From the NCBI RefSeq assembly GCF_030271255.1, contig NZ_JASJOM010000007.1, positions 186,001 through 250,000 on the forward strand: DNA of 64,000 bases, read 5' to 3'. Position numbers and translations under genes: made by a program. Below are positions 1 to 9,123 of the stretch, piece by piece. Source of the stretch: Peribacillus folii (GTDB lineage Bacteria > Bacillota > Bacilli > Bacillales > DSM-1321). Below the pieces are notes generated by a model that ran no database searches, had not been told where the DNA came from, and worked only from the letters and a program-made list of their open reading frames with translations. Numbering within the stretch: position 1 is the stretch's first letter; every line of letters starts with the position of its first letter.

Positions 1-1
1 G

Positions 2-406
2 GAAGCGGTGGCTGGCAGTTATGAAACGGCTGAAGAATTCGTAGTGGCTGAAGCACTGGCGCCTAAGGTCCGGAGCACGCAGGCAGCGACGGACAGGGCC
101 TTGAACCTCGATACCGTCATCGCCTATTTGGAATCTATGAATGGGCATACGGTTCAGACCGAGGTACTAAAAACCGAAAATGAAAGATTGAAGCTTGAAA
201 TCAAGGGGCTAAAAAAGCGGAATGAAGAACTGGAGAATAAAATCAGCCATCTCGAACAAAATAGCGGCTTGATGCAGGAAGATTATGAAACTCTGATGAA
301 TATCATGAACCGGGCAAGAAAACTCGTCTTGTTAGAGGAAGAAGAACGTCCGGCAACGAAATTCAAGATGGACCGGAATGGTAATTTGGAAAAAATGGCT
401 GAGTGA
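2..406 (+). CDS. rsfA: RsfA-family prespore transcription regulator, C-terminal part (5' end outside window)
   Basis: Open at the left edge; about 134 C-terminal residues are visible, continuing upstream through an in-frame GTG that is not the true start. The sequence has an LNLDTVIAYLE segment followed by a clear coiled coil (repeating KTENERLKLEIKGLKKR-type heptads), as in the C-terminal half of RsfA, a sigma-F-dependent prespore regulator whose N-terminus carries a Myb/SANT-like DNA-binding domain (not visible here). In B. subtilis rsfA lies beside ywfL (lipL) and pta, matching the order here, although lipL is on the opposite strand and converges on it. The family call rests on the coiled coil plus synteny; the DNA-binding half cannot be checked. 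Confidence 0.72.
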   Translation, partial: EAVAGSYETAEEFVVAEALAPKVRSTQAATDRALNLDTVIAYLESMNGHTVQTEVLKTENERLKLEIKGLKKRNEELENKISHLEQNSGLMQEDYETLMNIMNRARKLVLLEEEERPATKFKMDRNGNLEKMAE

Positions 407-462
407 TATGAAGCGCTGGCTGTCTTACCGCAAGTTGAGCCAATTGCAAAAAGACGGATTGA

Positions 463-496
463 AAAAGGGAGCCTTAAAAGAATGGGGCTCTTTTTC
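463..496 (+). terminator. Rho-independent terminator after rsfA
   Basis: A-rich stretch, then a GAGCC/GGCTC stem extended by G-U and A-U pairs, then a run of five T. It lies 57 bases after the rsfA stop. Confidence 0.6.
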
Positions 497-538
497 CTTA
501 TCAAAGTTTGGGTGAATGCTAAAATCGTATGAAATGAA

Positions 539-567
539 AAAAGCCGTTCCTGCACGGATACGGCTTT
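539..567 (-). terminator. Terminator after lipL
   Basis: Read on the minus strand, AAAGCCGT pairs with ACGGCTTT and is followed by a run of T. It begins a few bases after the lipL stop, so it ends the lipL transcript and separates it from convergent rsfA. Confidence 0.75.
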
Positions 568-573
568 CCACAT

Positions 574-1425
574 TCAAACATTTAATAATGAAGCGAACAC
601 TTTATCGTTTCGTTCCAGCACTCTTGTCAAATATGCCTCATACAGCGGCCATTCCTCGGCGGTAAGCGTATCGGAGAATATCCGGCCGCTATGCTCCCTC
701 AGCACTGTCAGGAACCTGAGCATCACGTCCTGGACACTCCATTGCACGCCCAGCAATTCTGAAAGAGATGCCATGACGGAAGGGACGATATCGGGATATG
801 CGAACTTCGTTTCTGCATTAGCTTTGGCTGCTTTATAGAATCCTTTCACGAGATTCGCGCGTTCCGCCCCGCTTCCATTGACGCACAAATAGATTTGCAC
901 CGCTACCCCATTGCGGATCCTCCGTTGGGATATGCCGGCAAATTTTTGTCCATTGATGCTTAAATCGTAGCTTCCCGGACAATAGGAGCCGACGATCTCC
1001 CTTGCCTCCATCGTGACCGGAAAATCGGCAAACATCAATTGAACAAGCTCCCACATCGCATCATAGCCACGGTTGATTTCGATTTTTTGCTCGTTTTCAG
1101 GAAAAATAAGAGAGAGATTAAGGACCCCCTCGTCCAACACGACGGCCAGTCCCCCGGAATTGCGGACAATGGCCTTGAAACCGTGTTCCTCCAATTGATC
1201 CAAACCCTTTTTAAGGAAAGGCAGCCTCGTGTCCTGGATACCCATGACGACGGTTCTATGGTGCACCCACGCCCTTGCCACCGCCGCTGAGTTACCTGAT
1301 CCCACGGATGCACATAATGTATCATCCATAGCAAAGGACTCCAGAGCTGGAAACTGGGGACCTACGGAAGATTGATCAATCACCCGCCACTTTTGCTGCA
1401 TTAGTAATGAACCTGTTTCACTCAT
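574..1425 (-). CDS. lipL: Octanoyl-[GcvH]:protein N-octanoyltransferase LipL
   Basis: 283 aa, BPL/LplA-type lipoyl-transferase fold. In Gram-positive lipoate synthesis LipL moves octanoyl groups from GcvH to the E2 subunits of 2-oxoacid dehydrogenases by an amidotransfer reaction through a cysteine thioester. Visible are the [11 protein letters not shown] loop (residues about 88-98), the catalytic cysteine in [10 protein letters not shown] (C149, matching C150 of B. subtilis LipL) and the conserved lysine in [12 protein letters not shown] (K161). Length and synteny with pta match B. subtilis YwfL. It starts at ATG 1425 just downstream of pta (stop 1465 is 40 bases away), so pta-lipL probably form one transcript. 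The cysteine separates LipL from lipoate ligase LplJ. Confidence 0.9.
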   Translation of the reverse strand: MSETGSLLMQQKWRVIDQSSVGPQFPALESFAMDDTLCASVGSGNSAAVARAWVHHRTVVMGIQDTRLPFLKKGLDQLEEHGFKAIVRNSGGLAVVLDEGVLNLSLIFPENEQKIEINRGYDAMWELVQLMFADFPVTMEAREIVGSYCPGSYDLSINGQKFAGISQRRIRNGVAVQIYLCVNGSGAERANLVKGFYKAAKANAETKFAYPDIVPSVMASLSELLGVQWSVQDVMLRFLTVLREHSGRIFSDTLTAEEWPLYEAYLTRVLERNDKVFASLLNV

Positions 1426-1464
1426 ATGAATCTTCCTTTACATGTTCTCTCGCTGCCGTTATTG

Positions 1465-2445
1465 TTACTGGACGACAAACCCCTGCGCGGCAGTAATGAT
1501 GGCCAGTTTGTACACATCCTCTTCATTACATCCCCTTGAAAGGTCATTTACAGGCCGGTTCAGACCTTGAAGGATCGGACCGACCGCTTCGAAGCCTCCC
1601 AAACGCTGAACCATCTTATAGCTGATGTTCCCTGCTTCAAGGCTTGGGAAAATGAATACATTGGCATCTCCTTGAATAAGGGAGTCAGGTGCTTTTTGTC
1701 TTGCCACCGAAGGTACGAACGCCGCATCAAACTGGAATTCACCGTCCAAGATAACCTCGGGATCGATTTCTTTCGCTATAGAGACAGCATCGACGACCTT
1801 CTGTGTCTCCGGCGAAACGGCAGATCCCTTCGTCGAAAAGCTAAGCAGCGCCACACGCGGATCGATATCGAACATTTGTGCAGTTTTTGCACTTTCGATG
1901 GCAATTTCCGCTAGATCCTGGGAATTGGGGTTTATATTAATCGCGCAGTCTGCAAAAACGAACCTTTCTTCCCCACGGACCATGATGAAGACCCCAGATG
2001 TTTTTTGGACACCCGGCTTTGTTTTAATGATCTGCAGTGCGGGACGAACCGTGTCTGCCGTGGAATGCGCCGCACCGCTCACCATTCCATGTGCCAGTTT
2101 CATGTGGACGAGCATCGTTCCAAAATAGTTCTCATCCTTTAACATTTCACGTGCCTGTTCGACTGTGGCCTTACCGGCACGGACCTTTACAAACGCTTCA
2201 ACCATTTCATCCATCATGATATAATTCTTTGGATCATATATTTCGACTGCATCGAGGGCGATCTTCAGTTCCTTTGCCTTTTCGGAAATCAAACCGATAT
2301 CCCCGATCAAGACGGGTGTCACAAGTTTTGCTTTTGCAAGCCTGCCTGCGGCTCCCAAAATCCTTTCATCCAATCCTTCTGGAAATACGATCTTTAAATG
2401 ATGCCCCATAATTTTTGATTCCAACATTTCAAATAAATTGCTCAC
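1465..2445 (-). CDS. pta: Phosphate acetyltransferase
   Basis: 326 aa, the short single-domain Pta typical of Bacillus. It interconverts acetyl-CoA and acetyl phosphate in overflow acetate metabolism. The sequence opens with SNLFEMLESKIMGHHLKIVFPEG and carries the family blocks LVHMKLAHGMVSGAAHSTADTV (about 112-133) and the C-terminal GDANVFIFPSLEAGNISYKMVQR. The start follows a GGAGGAAG ribosome site. Upstream of lipL on the same strand and divergent from hemQ, as in B. subtilis (ywfJ). Nothing unusual seen. Confidence 0.95.
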   Translation of the reverse strand: MSNLFEMLESKIMGHHLKIVFPEGLDERILGAAGRLAKAKLVTPVLIGDIGLISEKAKELKIALDAVEIYDPKNYIMMDEMVEAFVKVRAGKATVEQAREMLKDENYFGTMLVHMKLAHGMVSGAAHSTADTVRPALQIIKTKPGVQKTSGVFIMVRGEERFVFADCAININPNSQDLAEIAIESAKTAQMFDIDPRVALLSFSTKGSAVSPETQKVVDAVSIAKEIDPEVILDGEFQFDAAFVPSVARQKAPDSLIQGDANVFIFPSLEAGNISYKMVQRLGGFEAVGPILQGLNRPVNDLSRGCNEEDVYKLAIITAAQGFVVQ

Positions 2446-2664
2446 TGGCGCTTCCTCCTTTTTAGATACGTTTCCCCTGTTTGATATGTTTAATCATTTT
2501 ACCATCTTCCCTACCCTATCTTTTTTAGAATACTCCAGCAGGCCGGTAAATTCCAGCCGCAGCTCAAAACGAAAAACAGTGATGACGTTTGCGGGTTGAC
2601 CTAAATGTCCTTATACTGAAACTATGTTATAGTAAAGCTATATTAAGACTTAGGAGTGATCGTA

Positions 2665-3414
2665 ATGAGTGAAGCAGCACAAACACTGGACGGCTGGTAT
2701 TGTTTACATGATTTTCGTCTGATAGATTGGGCTTCTTGGAAAACGTTATCAAGTGACGAACGCCAACTAGCCATCTCGGAGTTCCAAGGTTTACTTGATA
2801 AATGGAATATGACACAGAGCGACAACGAAGGCAGCCATGCCCTCTATTCCATCGTTGGCCAGAAAGCGGACTTCATGCTTATGTTTGCCCGCCCGACAAT
2901 GGAAGAATTGAATGCAATCGAAAACGAATTCAATAAAACGAAGCTTGCCGAATATTCGATTCCCGCTTATTCATACGTTTCAGTCGTGGAGCTAAGCAAT
3001 TACTTGGCTGGAGGAGATGGGGATGACCCTTATCAGAACCCTCATGTACGTTCCAGATTGTATCCGATCCTGCCGAAGGCGAAACATGTTTGCTTCTATC
3101 CAATGGACAAGCGTCGGGATGGCGAGGATAACTGGTATATGCTTTCCATGGAAGAGCGCAAGGGTTTGATGCGTTCGCATGGCTTGATCGGCCGCAGCTA
3201 TGCCGGCAAGGTAAAACAGATCATTTCCGGTTCGGTCGGTTTTGATGACTACGAATGGGGCGTTACACTCTTCGCGGATGATGTCCTTCAATTCAAGAAA
3301 TTAGTGTATGAAATGCGCTTTGATGAAGTGAGCGCTCGTTACGCTGCGTTCGGCTCTTTCTTTGTAGGCAATATCCTGCCTGAAGAAAACATCGCCTCTT
3401 TCCTTTACGTATAA
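2665..3414 (+). CDS. hemQ: Coproheme decarboxylase HemQ
   Basis: 249 aa, chlorite dismutase-like fold. It oxidatively decarboxylates coproheme III to protoheme, the last step of the coproporphyrin-dependent haem pathway of Gram-positives. The block [18 protein letters not shown] holds the catalytic tyrosine, and [20 protein letters not shown] holds the proximal haem histidine. I chose ATG 2665 over the in-frame GTG nine bases upstream because AGGAG at 2651-2655 is spaced nine bases from it. Divergent from pta; single gene followed by its own terminator. Called YwfI in B. subtilis. Confidence 0.93.
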   Translation: MSEAAQTLDGWYCLHDFRLIDWASWKTLSSDERQLAISEFQGLLDKWNMTQSDNEGSHALYSIVGQKADFMLMFARPTMEELNAIENEFNKTKLAEYSIPAYSYVSVVELSNYLAGGDGDDPYQNPHVRSRLYPILPKAKHVCFYPMDKRRDGEDNWYMLSMEERKGLMRSHGLIGRSYAGKVKQIISGSVGFDDYEWGVTLFADDVLQFKKLVYEMRFDEVSARYAAFGSFFVGNILPEENIASFLYV

Positions 3415-3422
3415 GACACTTT

Positions 3423-3450
3423 AGCTTCCGGCTTCCGGGAGCTTTTCTTT
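3423..3450 (+). terminator. Terminator after hemQ
   Basis: AGCTTCCGG pairs with CCGGGAGCT (one G-U) around a three-base loop and is followed by a long T-rich tract. It starts nine bases after the hemQ stop. Confidence 0.85.
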
Positions 3451-3814
3451 TTTTTTTTGCCCTCCTTTTTATTTTCCCCGGCCATGGAATAATTCCAGCA
3501 CCCATCCCATACATTTTCAATAGTGATGAATGTAATTTTTTCCGTCCCATTCCGCATTACCGTCAAACGGACCAAGGCAGTACCTAAATCCAGCGAGGTG
3601 AAGGAGCTTTATTTTTATTTATTATTAGCCTTTAAGCGGATATGACTTTACCCGCGTAAGCCAGGAAAGGCAACGTTACGTATCGTTTAAAATTCATTGT
3701 GGGTTTTTAAGCCGCCGGGATTGGTACCGGCCGCTATAAATCGCACTGTTGCTTGGAATACCAGGATTTTTGCCACCAAGATCAAAAAAGCCTTGAATTT
3801 TAGGAGGGAATGCA
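3451..3814. other. Intergenic region upstream of gerQ
   Basis: About 360 bases with no ORF that has a plausible ribosome site. It must carry the gerQ promoter, expected to be a mother-cell sigma-E type from the B. subtilis gene, but I could not fix a convincing -35/-10 pair by eye. The AGGAGG ribosome site for gerQ lies just before 3815. Confidence 0.4.
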
Positions 3815-4336
3815 ATGTCACAAAATAATCCTTATGGTAACTACCCGTATGGAGGATATTACCCAAATGAAAACAGTGAGTCGAACGCACGGCAGCAGAC
3901 ACCTTACCAGCAGCCGCAACAGCAACAGTCCTTCCCGCAGCAAGCCTATCAACAGCCAGCATACCAGCCACAGCAGCCAACCATAGCCGGAACGCCGCAG
4001 CAGATCCCGATGCCGATGAATCAATCGACATCCGGACCACAGGTTCCGGGCATGCTTCCAGTCGAAGCATCATACATCGAAAACATCTTGCGGTTGAACA
4101 AAGGGAAATTGGCGACCGTTTATACAACATTTGAAAATAATAAGGAGTGGAATGCAAAGATCTTCAAAGGAATCATCGAAGCTGCAGGACGTGACCATCT
4201 GATCATAAGCGACCCGCAAACAGGCAAACGGTATTTGATTCCGATGGTCTATCTGGATTATATAACCTTCGATGAAGAAATCGAATATGACTACCCATAT
4301 GGGGGCGCTGGGCTTGCCACCTATTCGCCAAGATGA
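3815..4336 (+). CDS. gerQ: Spore coat protein GerQ
   Basis: 173 aa. The N-terminal 70 residues are low complexity, rich in Gln, Pro and Tyr (repeated QQP and YPYGG-like segments); the C-terminal half is the conserved GerQ domain (LPVEASYIENILRLNKGKLA to YLDYITFDEEIEYDYPYG). GerQ is a coat protein cross-linked by the spore transglutaminase Tgl and needed to place the cortex hydrolase CwlJ, hence for Ca-DPA germination. ATG 3815 follows TAGGAGGGAATGC. Located after hemQ as in B. subtilis (ywdL). The Gln-rich tail length varies among species and is not diagnostic. Confidence 0.92.
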   Translation: MSQNNPYGNYPYGGYYPNENSESNARQQTPYQQPQQQQSFPQQAYQQPAYQPQQPTIAGTPQQIPMPMNQSTSGPQVPGMLPVEASYIENILRLNKGKLATVYTTFENNKEWNAKIFKGIIEAAGRDHLIISDPQTGKRYLIPMVYLDYITFDEEIEYDYPYGGAGLATYSPR

Positions 4337-4351
4337 ATGGAAGGATAGAAA

Positions 4352-4392
4352 AAAAGGGCCTCAAGATCTTATTGATTTTGAGGCCCTTCTTC
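4352..4392. terminator. Bidirectional terminator between gerQ and ywdK
   Basis: AAGGGCCTCAA pairs perfectly with TTGAGGCCCTT; A-rich on the left and T-rich on the right, so it can serve convergent gerQ and ywdK. Confidence 0.85.
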
Positions 4393-4416
4393 ATGGAGAT
4401 GTTTCGCGGTCCCGCC

Positions 4417-4785
4417 TTACAAGTACTTATAGGCAGCAATCACCATTAATACCCAAGCCGCCAGGAACGATACTCCGCCAAGCGGTGTGATGGCCCCTAA
4501 TACCTTGATTTGCGTAACGCTTAGAACGAACAGGCTTCCCGAAAACAAGATGATCCCTATCAGCATAAGCCAACCGGACCAATTAACCAGCGGGCTAGAG
4601 ATTTTACCAGCCAATAAACCGATCACCAATAAACCCACCGCATGAAACATTTGATATTGGACGGCCGTTTGCCATGTTTCCAAATATTTTTCGGGTATCT
4701 TCCCTTCGAGCCCATGTGCACCGAATGCACCGAGTGCCACAGCAATAAACCCATTGATTGCACCTAAAATGATGAATAGCTTCAC
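4417..4785 (-). CDS. ywdK: DUF423 small membrane protein (YwdK)
   Basis: 122 aa with four predicted membrane spans: MKLFIILGAINGFIAVALGAFGAHGLEG at the N-terminus, a second helix around residues 45-62, a third at about 70-90, and the C-terminal VSFLAAWVLMVIAAYKYL. The GAFGAHGLE motif is the DUF423 signature. Function unknown for the family. It lies downstream of ywdI on the same strand, 26 bases apart, so the two are probably co-transcribed, as in B. subtilis. Confidence 0.88.
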   Translation of the reverse strand: MKLFIILGAINGFIAVALGAFGAHGLEGKIPEKYLETWQTAVQYQMFHAVGLLVIGLLAGKISSPLVNWSGWLMLIGIILFSGSLFVLSVTQIKVLGAITPLGGVSFLAAWVLMVIAAYKYL

Positions 4786-4811
4786 TATTATTTCGCTTCC
4801 CTTCGTTATGG

Positions 4812-5069
4812 TTAAAAATCGAATAAAGACTCTCCGTTAGCTTCATCCATCTTGACCGGCTCTACATTCGGTGTAGCCGACATAATGGGCTGGGACACTG
4901 TGATCGGCTTCGAGATACCGGTACTTCCCGTTTTTTCATCCACCATCACTTCACATAAGGCTTTAATGGCAATGACATATCCCTGAACCTTTTCCTCTGA
5001 ACCTGCCTGTTTTGCCTTTGAAGCAAGCTCTTCGATTTTATCTAGCATTTTTCTTGAATAAATATCCAA
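4812..5069 (-). CDS. ywdI: YwdI-family protein (DUF5327)
   Basis: 85 aa, soluble, with a helical N-terminus (LDIYSRKMLDKIEELASKAK) and an acidic C-terminus ending GESLFDF. A longer in-frame version to 5159 exists, but I chose TTG 5069 because GAGGTGG lies directly upstream and the extra 30 residues look like untranslated leader. The match to YwdI rests on length, the N-terminal pattern and position between ywdK and ung; no catalytic motif is visible and the function is unknown. Confidence 0.7.
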   Translation of the reverse strand: MDIYSRKMLDKIEELASKAKQAGSEEKVQGYVIAIKALCEVMVDEKTGSTGISKPITVSQPIMSATPNVEPVKMDEANGESLFDF

Positions 5070-5295
5070 ATTTACCACCTCGTCACTATACAGGTCAAAA
5101 CTTTCATCACTAGCATAGCAAAAAACAAGCAAGAAAACATCTTTGCAAAACGATTTCAATCATATTTGCTTGGATGCAAATTCCAGGCATGATTTTCCCG
5201 ATGAATGAAAAACATCAAGAGAAGGCAAATTTGTGGTTTTGAATTGAAAGGCACGGCACGCCATGCCATTCACCCGCTTCAGTTTTCCATGGGAA

Positions 5296-5976
5296 TCAAC
5301 GGTTTGTGATTTGCCAATCAATAGGTGTTTCCCCCATTTCAGCTAGAAATTGATTGGTTTTGGAAAACGGTTTGCTCCCAAAGAACCCACGGGATGCAGA
5401 AAGCGGACTCGGATGGACGGATGTAATGATTTTATGGCGGCTTTCATCAATTAAGGGGATTTTCGTTTGCGCCGGCTTCCCCCATAAGATGAAAATGATC
5501 GGTTTCTTCCGCTCATTGAGCAGGCGAATGACTTCATTCGTAAAAGTTTCCCATCCTTTGCCCCGATGTGAGTGCGCTTCTCCCTCACGGACAGTCAAGA
5601 CGGTATTCAAGAGAAGCACCCCTTGTTCAGCCCACTCAACAAGGTGGCCATTATCTGGTATTTCAGAGCCTAAATCAGCATGCAGCTCCTTAAAGATGTT
5701 CCTTAATGAAGGCGGGATGCGTACCTCCGGCTTGACGGAAAAGCTGAGGCCATGCGCTTGATCAGGTCCATGGTAAGGGTCCTGACCGAGGATGACAACC
5801 TTTACTCCTTCATAAGGCGTAAAGTGAAGAGCATTGAAAATATCATTCTGATCGGGATGGATGACTTCTTTTGCGTATTCTTGTTTTATGAATTCCTTAA
5901 GCTCCCTGTAATAGGTTTTTTTGAACTCCTCTTTCAATAGAGGCCACCAATCATTTGTTAATATCTGCTTTGCCAT
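5296..5976 (-). CDS. ung: Uracil-DNA glycosylase
   Basis: 226 aa family-1 UDG; excises uracil from DNA arising from cytosine deamination or dUTP incorporation and starts base excision repair. Visible are the water-activating [18 protein letters not shown] (catalytic Asp in QDPYH, about residue 66), the [10 protein letters not shown] strand and the DNA-intercalation loop [14 protein letters not shown] with the catalytic histidine. ATG 5976 is preferred to the GTG two codons earlier because of spacing from AAAGGGG. Monocistronic; 226 bases separate it from ywdI. Confidence 0.96.
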   Translation of the reverse strand: MAKQILTNDWWPLLKEEFKKTYYRELKEFIKQEYAKEVIHPDQNDIFNALHFTPYEGVKVVILGQDPYHGPDQAHGLSFSVKPEVRIPPSLRNIFKELHADLGSEIPDNGHLVEWAEQGVLLLNTVLTVREGEAHSHRGKGWETFTNEVIRLLNERKKPIIFILWGKPAQTKIPLIDESRHKIITSVHPSPLSASRGFFGSKPFSKTNQFLAEMGETPIDWQITNR

Positions 5977-6122
5977 ATGCACAGCCCCTTTCTTCTTTTA
6001 AACTATATTATAACAAACGAAAAACCTTACCCTTTTTGATAGACCGCGATATATGTTTTTATACCCGTTAAGCGGGAAAACAGATAGTTAGCAAGCATTT
6101 TAACCATGTTGGAGGATTCCCT

Positions 6123-7556
6123 ATGAAAAAATGGTACAAAAGAAAACGATTTTACCTGCTTGTCGGCATTTTGCTGATCACCACGGCAGTGATCGCCTAT
6201 AACAGCTACAAGCCCCTTCCCAAGGGCATTTCCTATGAAGGAAAGGTTCATCATGTCGAGGATGTTGATTTCATCTATGACCTTTCCTATCACGATCAAG
6301 AAGGGAATCTTAAACATGAGCAGCGAATTTTCCAAACCATCGATAAAGCCATCGAAGAGGCAGATTCTTATATCGTAATCGATATGTTTTTGTTTAATGA
6401 TTTTTATGATGAAAAGATAAATTTCCCTAAGTTAACCAAGACACTGACGGAAAAACTGGTTGCCCAAAAGAAAAAGAAACCCGGAATTCAAGTGATATTC
6501 ATTACCGATGAAGTGAATACGACCTATAATGCATACCAGCTGGAGGCTCTCGAAACCATGAAACAAAATGGCATCGATGTCGTCGTGACCAATTTGGACC
6601 GGCTTCGCGACCCGAACCCTCTCTATTCCGGTGTATACAGGACGTTTTTCCAATGGTTCGGCGAACAGGGGAAAGGGTGGATCGTAAATCCGATGGCCAA
6701 GTCTGCTCCAAAGGTCACCATTCGCTCTTACCTTAGACTGATGAACATTAAAGCCAATCACAGAAAAGTGGTGGCCACCGAGAAAACGGCCATCATTTCT
6801 TCTGCCAATCCCCATGACGCAAGCGGATTTCACTCCAATATCGCATTTCAGATGAAAGGGAATATCATCGGCGATTTCGTTGAAGCGGAGGAAGCGGCTT
6901 CGAATTTCTCCGGCGGTCCAAAGAACTTCCCGAAATTCAGCGAGGCATCTGCGGAGGAAGGACCGATATCGGTACAATTGCTCACGGAAGGGAAAATCAA
7001 TACGCATGTGCTTAAATCGATAAACGATACGGTGAAAGGCGACAAAATCCAACTCGCCATGTTCTACATCGCTGATCGTGAGGTGGTCGAAGCGTTAACG
7101 GATGCAGCGCAGCGGGGCGTGAAAATTCAAATGATCTTGGACCCGAATCAAAATGCCTTCGGAAGTGAAAAAATCGGCCTCCCCAATCTTCCCGTTGCCG
7201 CCGAATTTGAAAAGCTGGGCGATGAAAACATTTCGATCCGCTGGTACAAAACCGAAAAGGAACAGTTCCATACAAAGCTGATGATGATAAAAAAGGAAAA
7301 AGAAACGATCGTTCTTGGCGGATCCGCCAATTACACTTCACGCAATCTTGACGACTTCAACCTTGAAGCGAATATAGAAATCCATGCACCGCATGACGCA
7401 GACATTTCCTATGATGTCGCCGACTATTTTCAAAGACTTTGGACAAATCGCAACGGAGTATACACTGCCGATTATAGTGAATATCAGAAGGACCTTCCCG
7501 TGTTCAAATATTTAACATACCGCATCCAAAAGGTGTTTCGCTTCACCACCTATTGA
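6123..7556 (+). CDS. Membrane-anchored phospholipase D-like protein
   Basis: 477 aa. A short basic N-terminus and one membrane helix (residues about 11-27) precede two PLD-like domains. The two HxK motifs are seen as NHRKVVATE with SAN downstream (about 218-235) and FHTKLMMIKK with GGSANYTSRN (about 380-405). Both keep H, K and the downstream S/N, but the Asp of the canonical HxK(x)4D motif is Glu in the first and Lys in the second. The family includes cardiolipin synthases and nucleases; the substrate is not predictable. It has a GGAGG ribosome site. A loose GTTTTT-N13-GGGAAA resembling sigma-B lies near 6055, too weak to call. Confidence 0.72.
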   Translation: MKKWYKRKRFYLLVGILLITTAVIAYNSYKPLPKGISYEGKVHHVEDVDFIYDLSYHDQEGNLKHEQRIFQTIDKAIEEADSYIVIDMFLFNDFYDEKINFPKLTKTLTEKLVAQKKKKPGIQVIFITDEVNTTYNAYQLEALETMKQNGIDVVVTNLDRLRDPNPLYSGVYRTFFQWFGEQGKGWIVNPMAKSAPKVTIRSYLRLMNIKANHRKVVATEKTAIISSANPHDASGFHSNIAFQMKGNIIGDFVEAEEAASNFSGGPKNFPKFSEASAEEGPISVQLLTEGKINTHVLKSINDTVKGDKIQLAMFYIADREVVEALTDAAQRGVKIQMILDPNQNAFGSEKIGLPNLPVAAEFEKLGDENISIRWYKTEKEQFHTKLMMIKKEKETIVLGGSANYTSRNLDDFNLEANIEIHAPHDADISYDVADYFQRLWTNRNGVYTADYSEYQKDLPVFKYLTYRIQKVFRFTTY

Positions 7557-7574
7557 ATGAATTTGTCATGAGAT

Positions 7575-7600
7575 GTTTACGTTCCCCTAAATAAGGTTAT
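7575..7600 (+). promoter_or_regulatory. Sigma-B-like promoter of the YflT gene
   Basis: GTTTAC (7575-7580), 14-base spacer, GGTTAT (7595-7600). This fits the general-stress consensus GTTTAA-N13-15-GGGTAT with one mismatch in each box. It lies about 95 bases before the start of a YflT-type stress protein, which fits functionally. Confidence 0.55.
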
Positions 7601-7692
7601 ATACTACTATAGCTATTTAACAATCATGATAAACAAGATTCCATTTACCTATATTCAAGAGAATCTTACACTAAATTCAAGGAGGAGTTCAT

Positions 7693-8013
7693 ATGTATCA
7701 AGTACATGTAGTAGAAAACGGTTTACAAGCAAAGGAAAAAATCGACGAGTTAGTTACTTCAGGCTATACGAAGGACGATGTTTATTTGTTCGCTCATGAT
7801 AAAACGCGTTCGAAGCACCTTACCGAGAATACGAATACGGAAGAAGTCGGAATGAAGGAACAAGGCTTCCTTGACACGGTTGGCAACCTCTTTAAATCAC
7901 GCGGAGACGAGCTTCGCAATCGCATGAGCAACCTTGGCCTCAGCGACATGGAAGCGGAACGTTATGAAGAAGTGCTTGACGAAGGAAAAGTCGTCATCGT
8001 CGCTTCTAAATAA
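7693..8013 (+). CDS. General stress protein, YflT domain
   Basis: 106 aa. MYQVHVVENGLQAKEKIDELVTSGY and DDVYLFAHD form the start of the heat-induced stress protein YflT domain: a short alpha/beta fold with a flexible charged middle and a C-terminal strand KVVIVASK. YflT-type proteins belong to the sigma-B general stress regulon in B. subtilis; biochemical role unknown. ATG 7693 follows AAGGAGGAG. It has its own sigma-B-like promoter and terminator, so it is a single-gene unit. Several paralogues are usual per genome, so yflT itself is not assigned. Confidence 0.82.
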   Translation: MYQVHVVENGLQAKEKIDELVTSGYTKDDVYLFAHDKTRSKHLTENTNTEEVGMKEQGFLDTVGNLFKSRGDELRNRMSNLGLSDMEAERYEEVLDEGKVVIVASK

Positions 8014-8045
8014 TCCGGGACAAACCTTGCCCCATATATTAAAAC

Positions 8046-8072
8046 GGGACCCATCGCTGGGTCCCTTTTTTC
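8046..8072 (+). terminator. Terminator after the YflT gene
   Basis: GGGACCC pairs with GGGTCCC around a six-base loop and is followed by six T. Confidence 0.9.
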
Positions 8073-8080
8073 GCTATTCA

Positions 8081-9118
8081 TTATCCTAGTATACTTTGGT
8101 AGGCAGCCTTTGCGTGAATCATATCCTTCGTACCGTGTATCAGCGCCCTGCCATCCTCGAAAATGACAATGCGCTCTCCATCCTTTTCGCAGGATAGGAG
8201 AAAAGGATTGAATCTCACTGCATAGCCGCTTCCATCCAGCTTTTTTGCCAGCTTATCAAGTTGCAGCTTAACTGGTCTTGGCGGCCTGACCTGCACAGTA
8301 TCCCTCCCGCATAGGACAGCTGTTTTCGTTTCGTTTACCCCGTTTAAGAAAGGGTAAGTTCGCTGGTCGCCGCAAGAGAGGCAATCTTTCTTTTTCGCCT
8401 TTGTTAATTTGACGGATTGGTATTGATTCCGCCACAAATCAAACGTAACGAGCGCCGGGCGGACTGCCTCCCAATTCTCTGAAAGGATTTTCAAGGCCTC
8501 GGCAGTTTGGTGGGCCGCCACCATCGTGACTGCCGGTGAGATGATGCCACCTGTATCACAGGTCATGCCTTGAATAGGAATCGTTTTAAGCAAGCAGTGC
8601 AAGCAGGGCGTTTGACCGGGAAGGATCGTCAAGGTCATGCCGACGCTCCCGACACATGCCCCATATATCCATGGAATGTGAAGCTTTTGGGATAAATCAT
8701 TAATGATCATCCGTGTTTCAAAATTATCGGTGGCATCCACTATCAAATCGACTTCACCTAGCAGCTGCTCCAGGTTTTGCGCGGTGGCATCTATGATGAT
8801 TGCATCCACTTCCACCCCATGATCGATTTCAAGTAAATGACGCTTTGCCGCCTCAGCCTTTGGCAGCCTCGCTTCGACATCCCGTTCCGTATACAATTGC
8901 TGGCGCTGTAAATTACTGAGCTCCACATAATCCCGATCGACGAGGGTGATCTTCCCGACTCCCGCACGGGTAAGGGCCTCGGCGTTTGCAGTTCCCAATG
9001 CGCCTGCCCCAAGAAGCAGAATATGCTTCTTTCGGATGTTCCATTGGCCCCGCTCACCTATCGGGGCAAATAGCGTTTGCCTGGAATACCGTTCTTTCCT
9101 TTCCTCCTTCGTATCCAA
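8081..9118 (-). CDS. moeB: MoeB/ThiF-family sulfur-carrier adenylyltransferase
   Basis: 345 aa E1-like enzyme. It adenylates the C-terminal GlyGly of a MoaD/ThiS-type carrier; here the partner is MoaD encoded directly upstream. Visible are the Rossmann GAGALGTANAEALTRAGVG (about 36-54), RQTLF near the N-terminus, the LQRQQLY segment, and two cysteine pairs binding structural zinc: CLHC (about 175-178) and CLSC (about 247-250). Beyond the zinc site is a short C-terminal domain (about 265-345), too small for a full rhodanese. Last gene of mobA-moaE-moaD-moeB, five bases after moaD. ThiF activity is possible, but the neighbours favour molybdopterin. Confidence 0.85.
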   Translation of the reverse strand: MDTKEERKERYSRQTLFAPIGERGQWNIRKKHILLLGAGALGTANAEALTRAGVGKITLVDRDYVELSNLQRQQLYTERDVEARLPKAEAAKRHLLEIDHGVEVDAIIIDATAQNLEQLLGEVDLIVDATDNFETRMIINDLSQKLHIPWIYGACVGSVGMTLTILPGQTPCLHCLLKTIPIQGMTCDTGGIISPAVTMVAAHQTAEALKILSENWEAVRPALVTFDLWRNQYQSVKLTKAKKKDCLSCGDQRTYPFLNGVNETKTAVLCGRDTVQVRPPRPVKLQLDKLAKKLDGSGYAVRFNPFLLSCEKDGERIVIFEDGRALIHGTKDMIHAKAAYQSILG

Positions 9119-9123
9119 TTCCC

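Noticed and set aside
7012..7341. 109-codon minus-strand frame inside the PLD-like gene
   Set aside because: Antisense shadow of a well-supported gene; no start signal.
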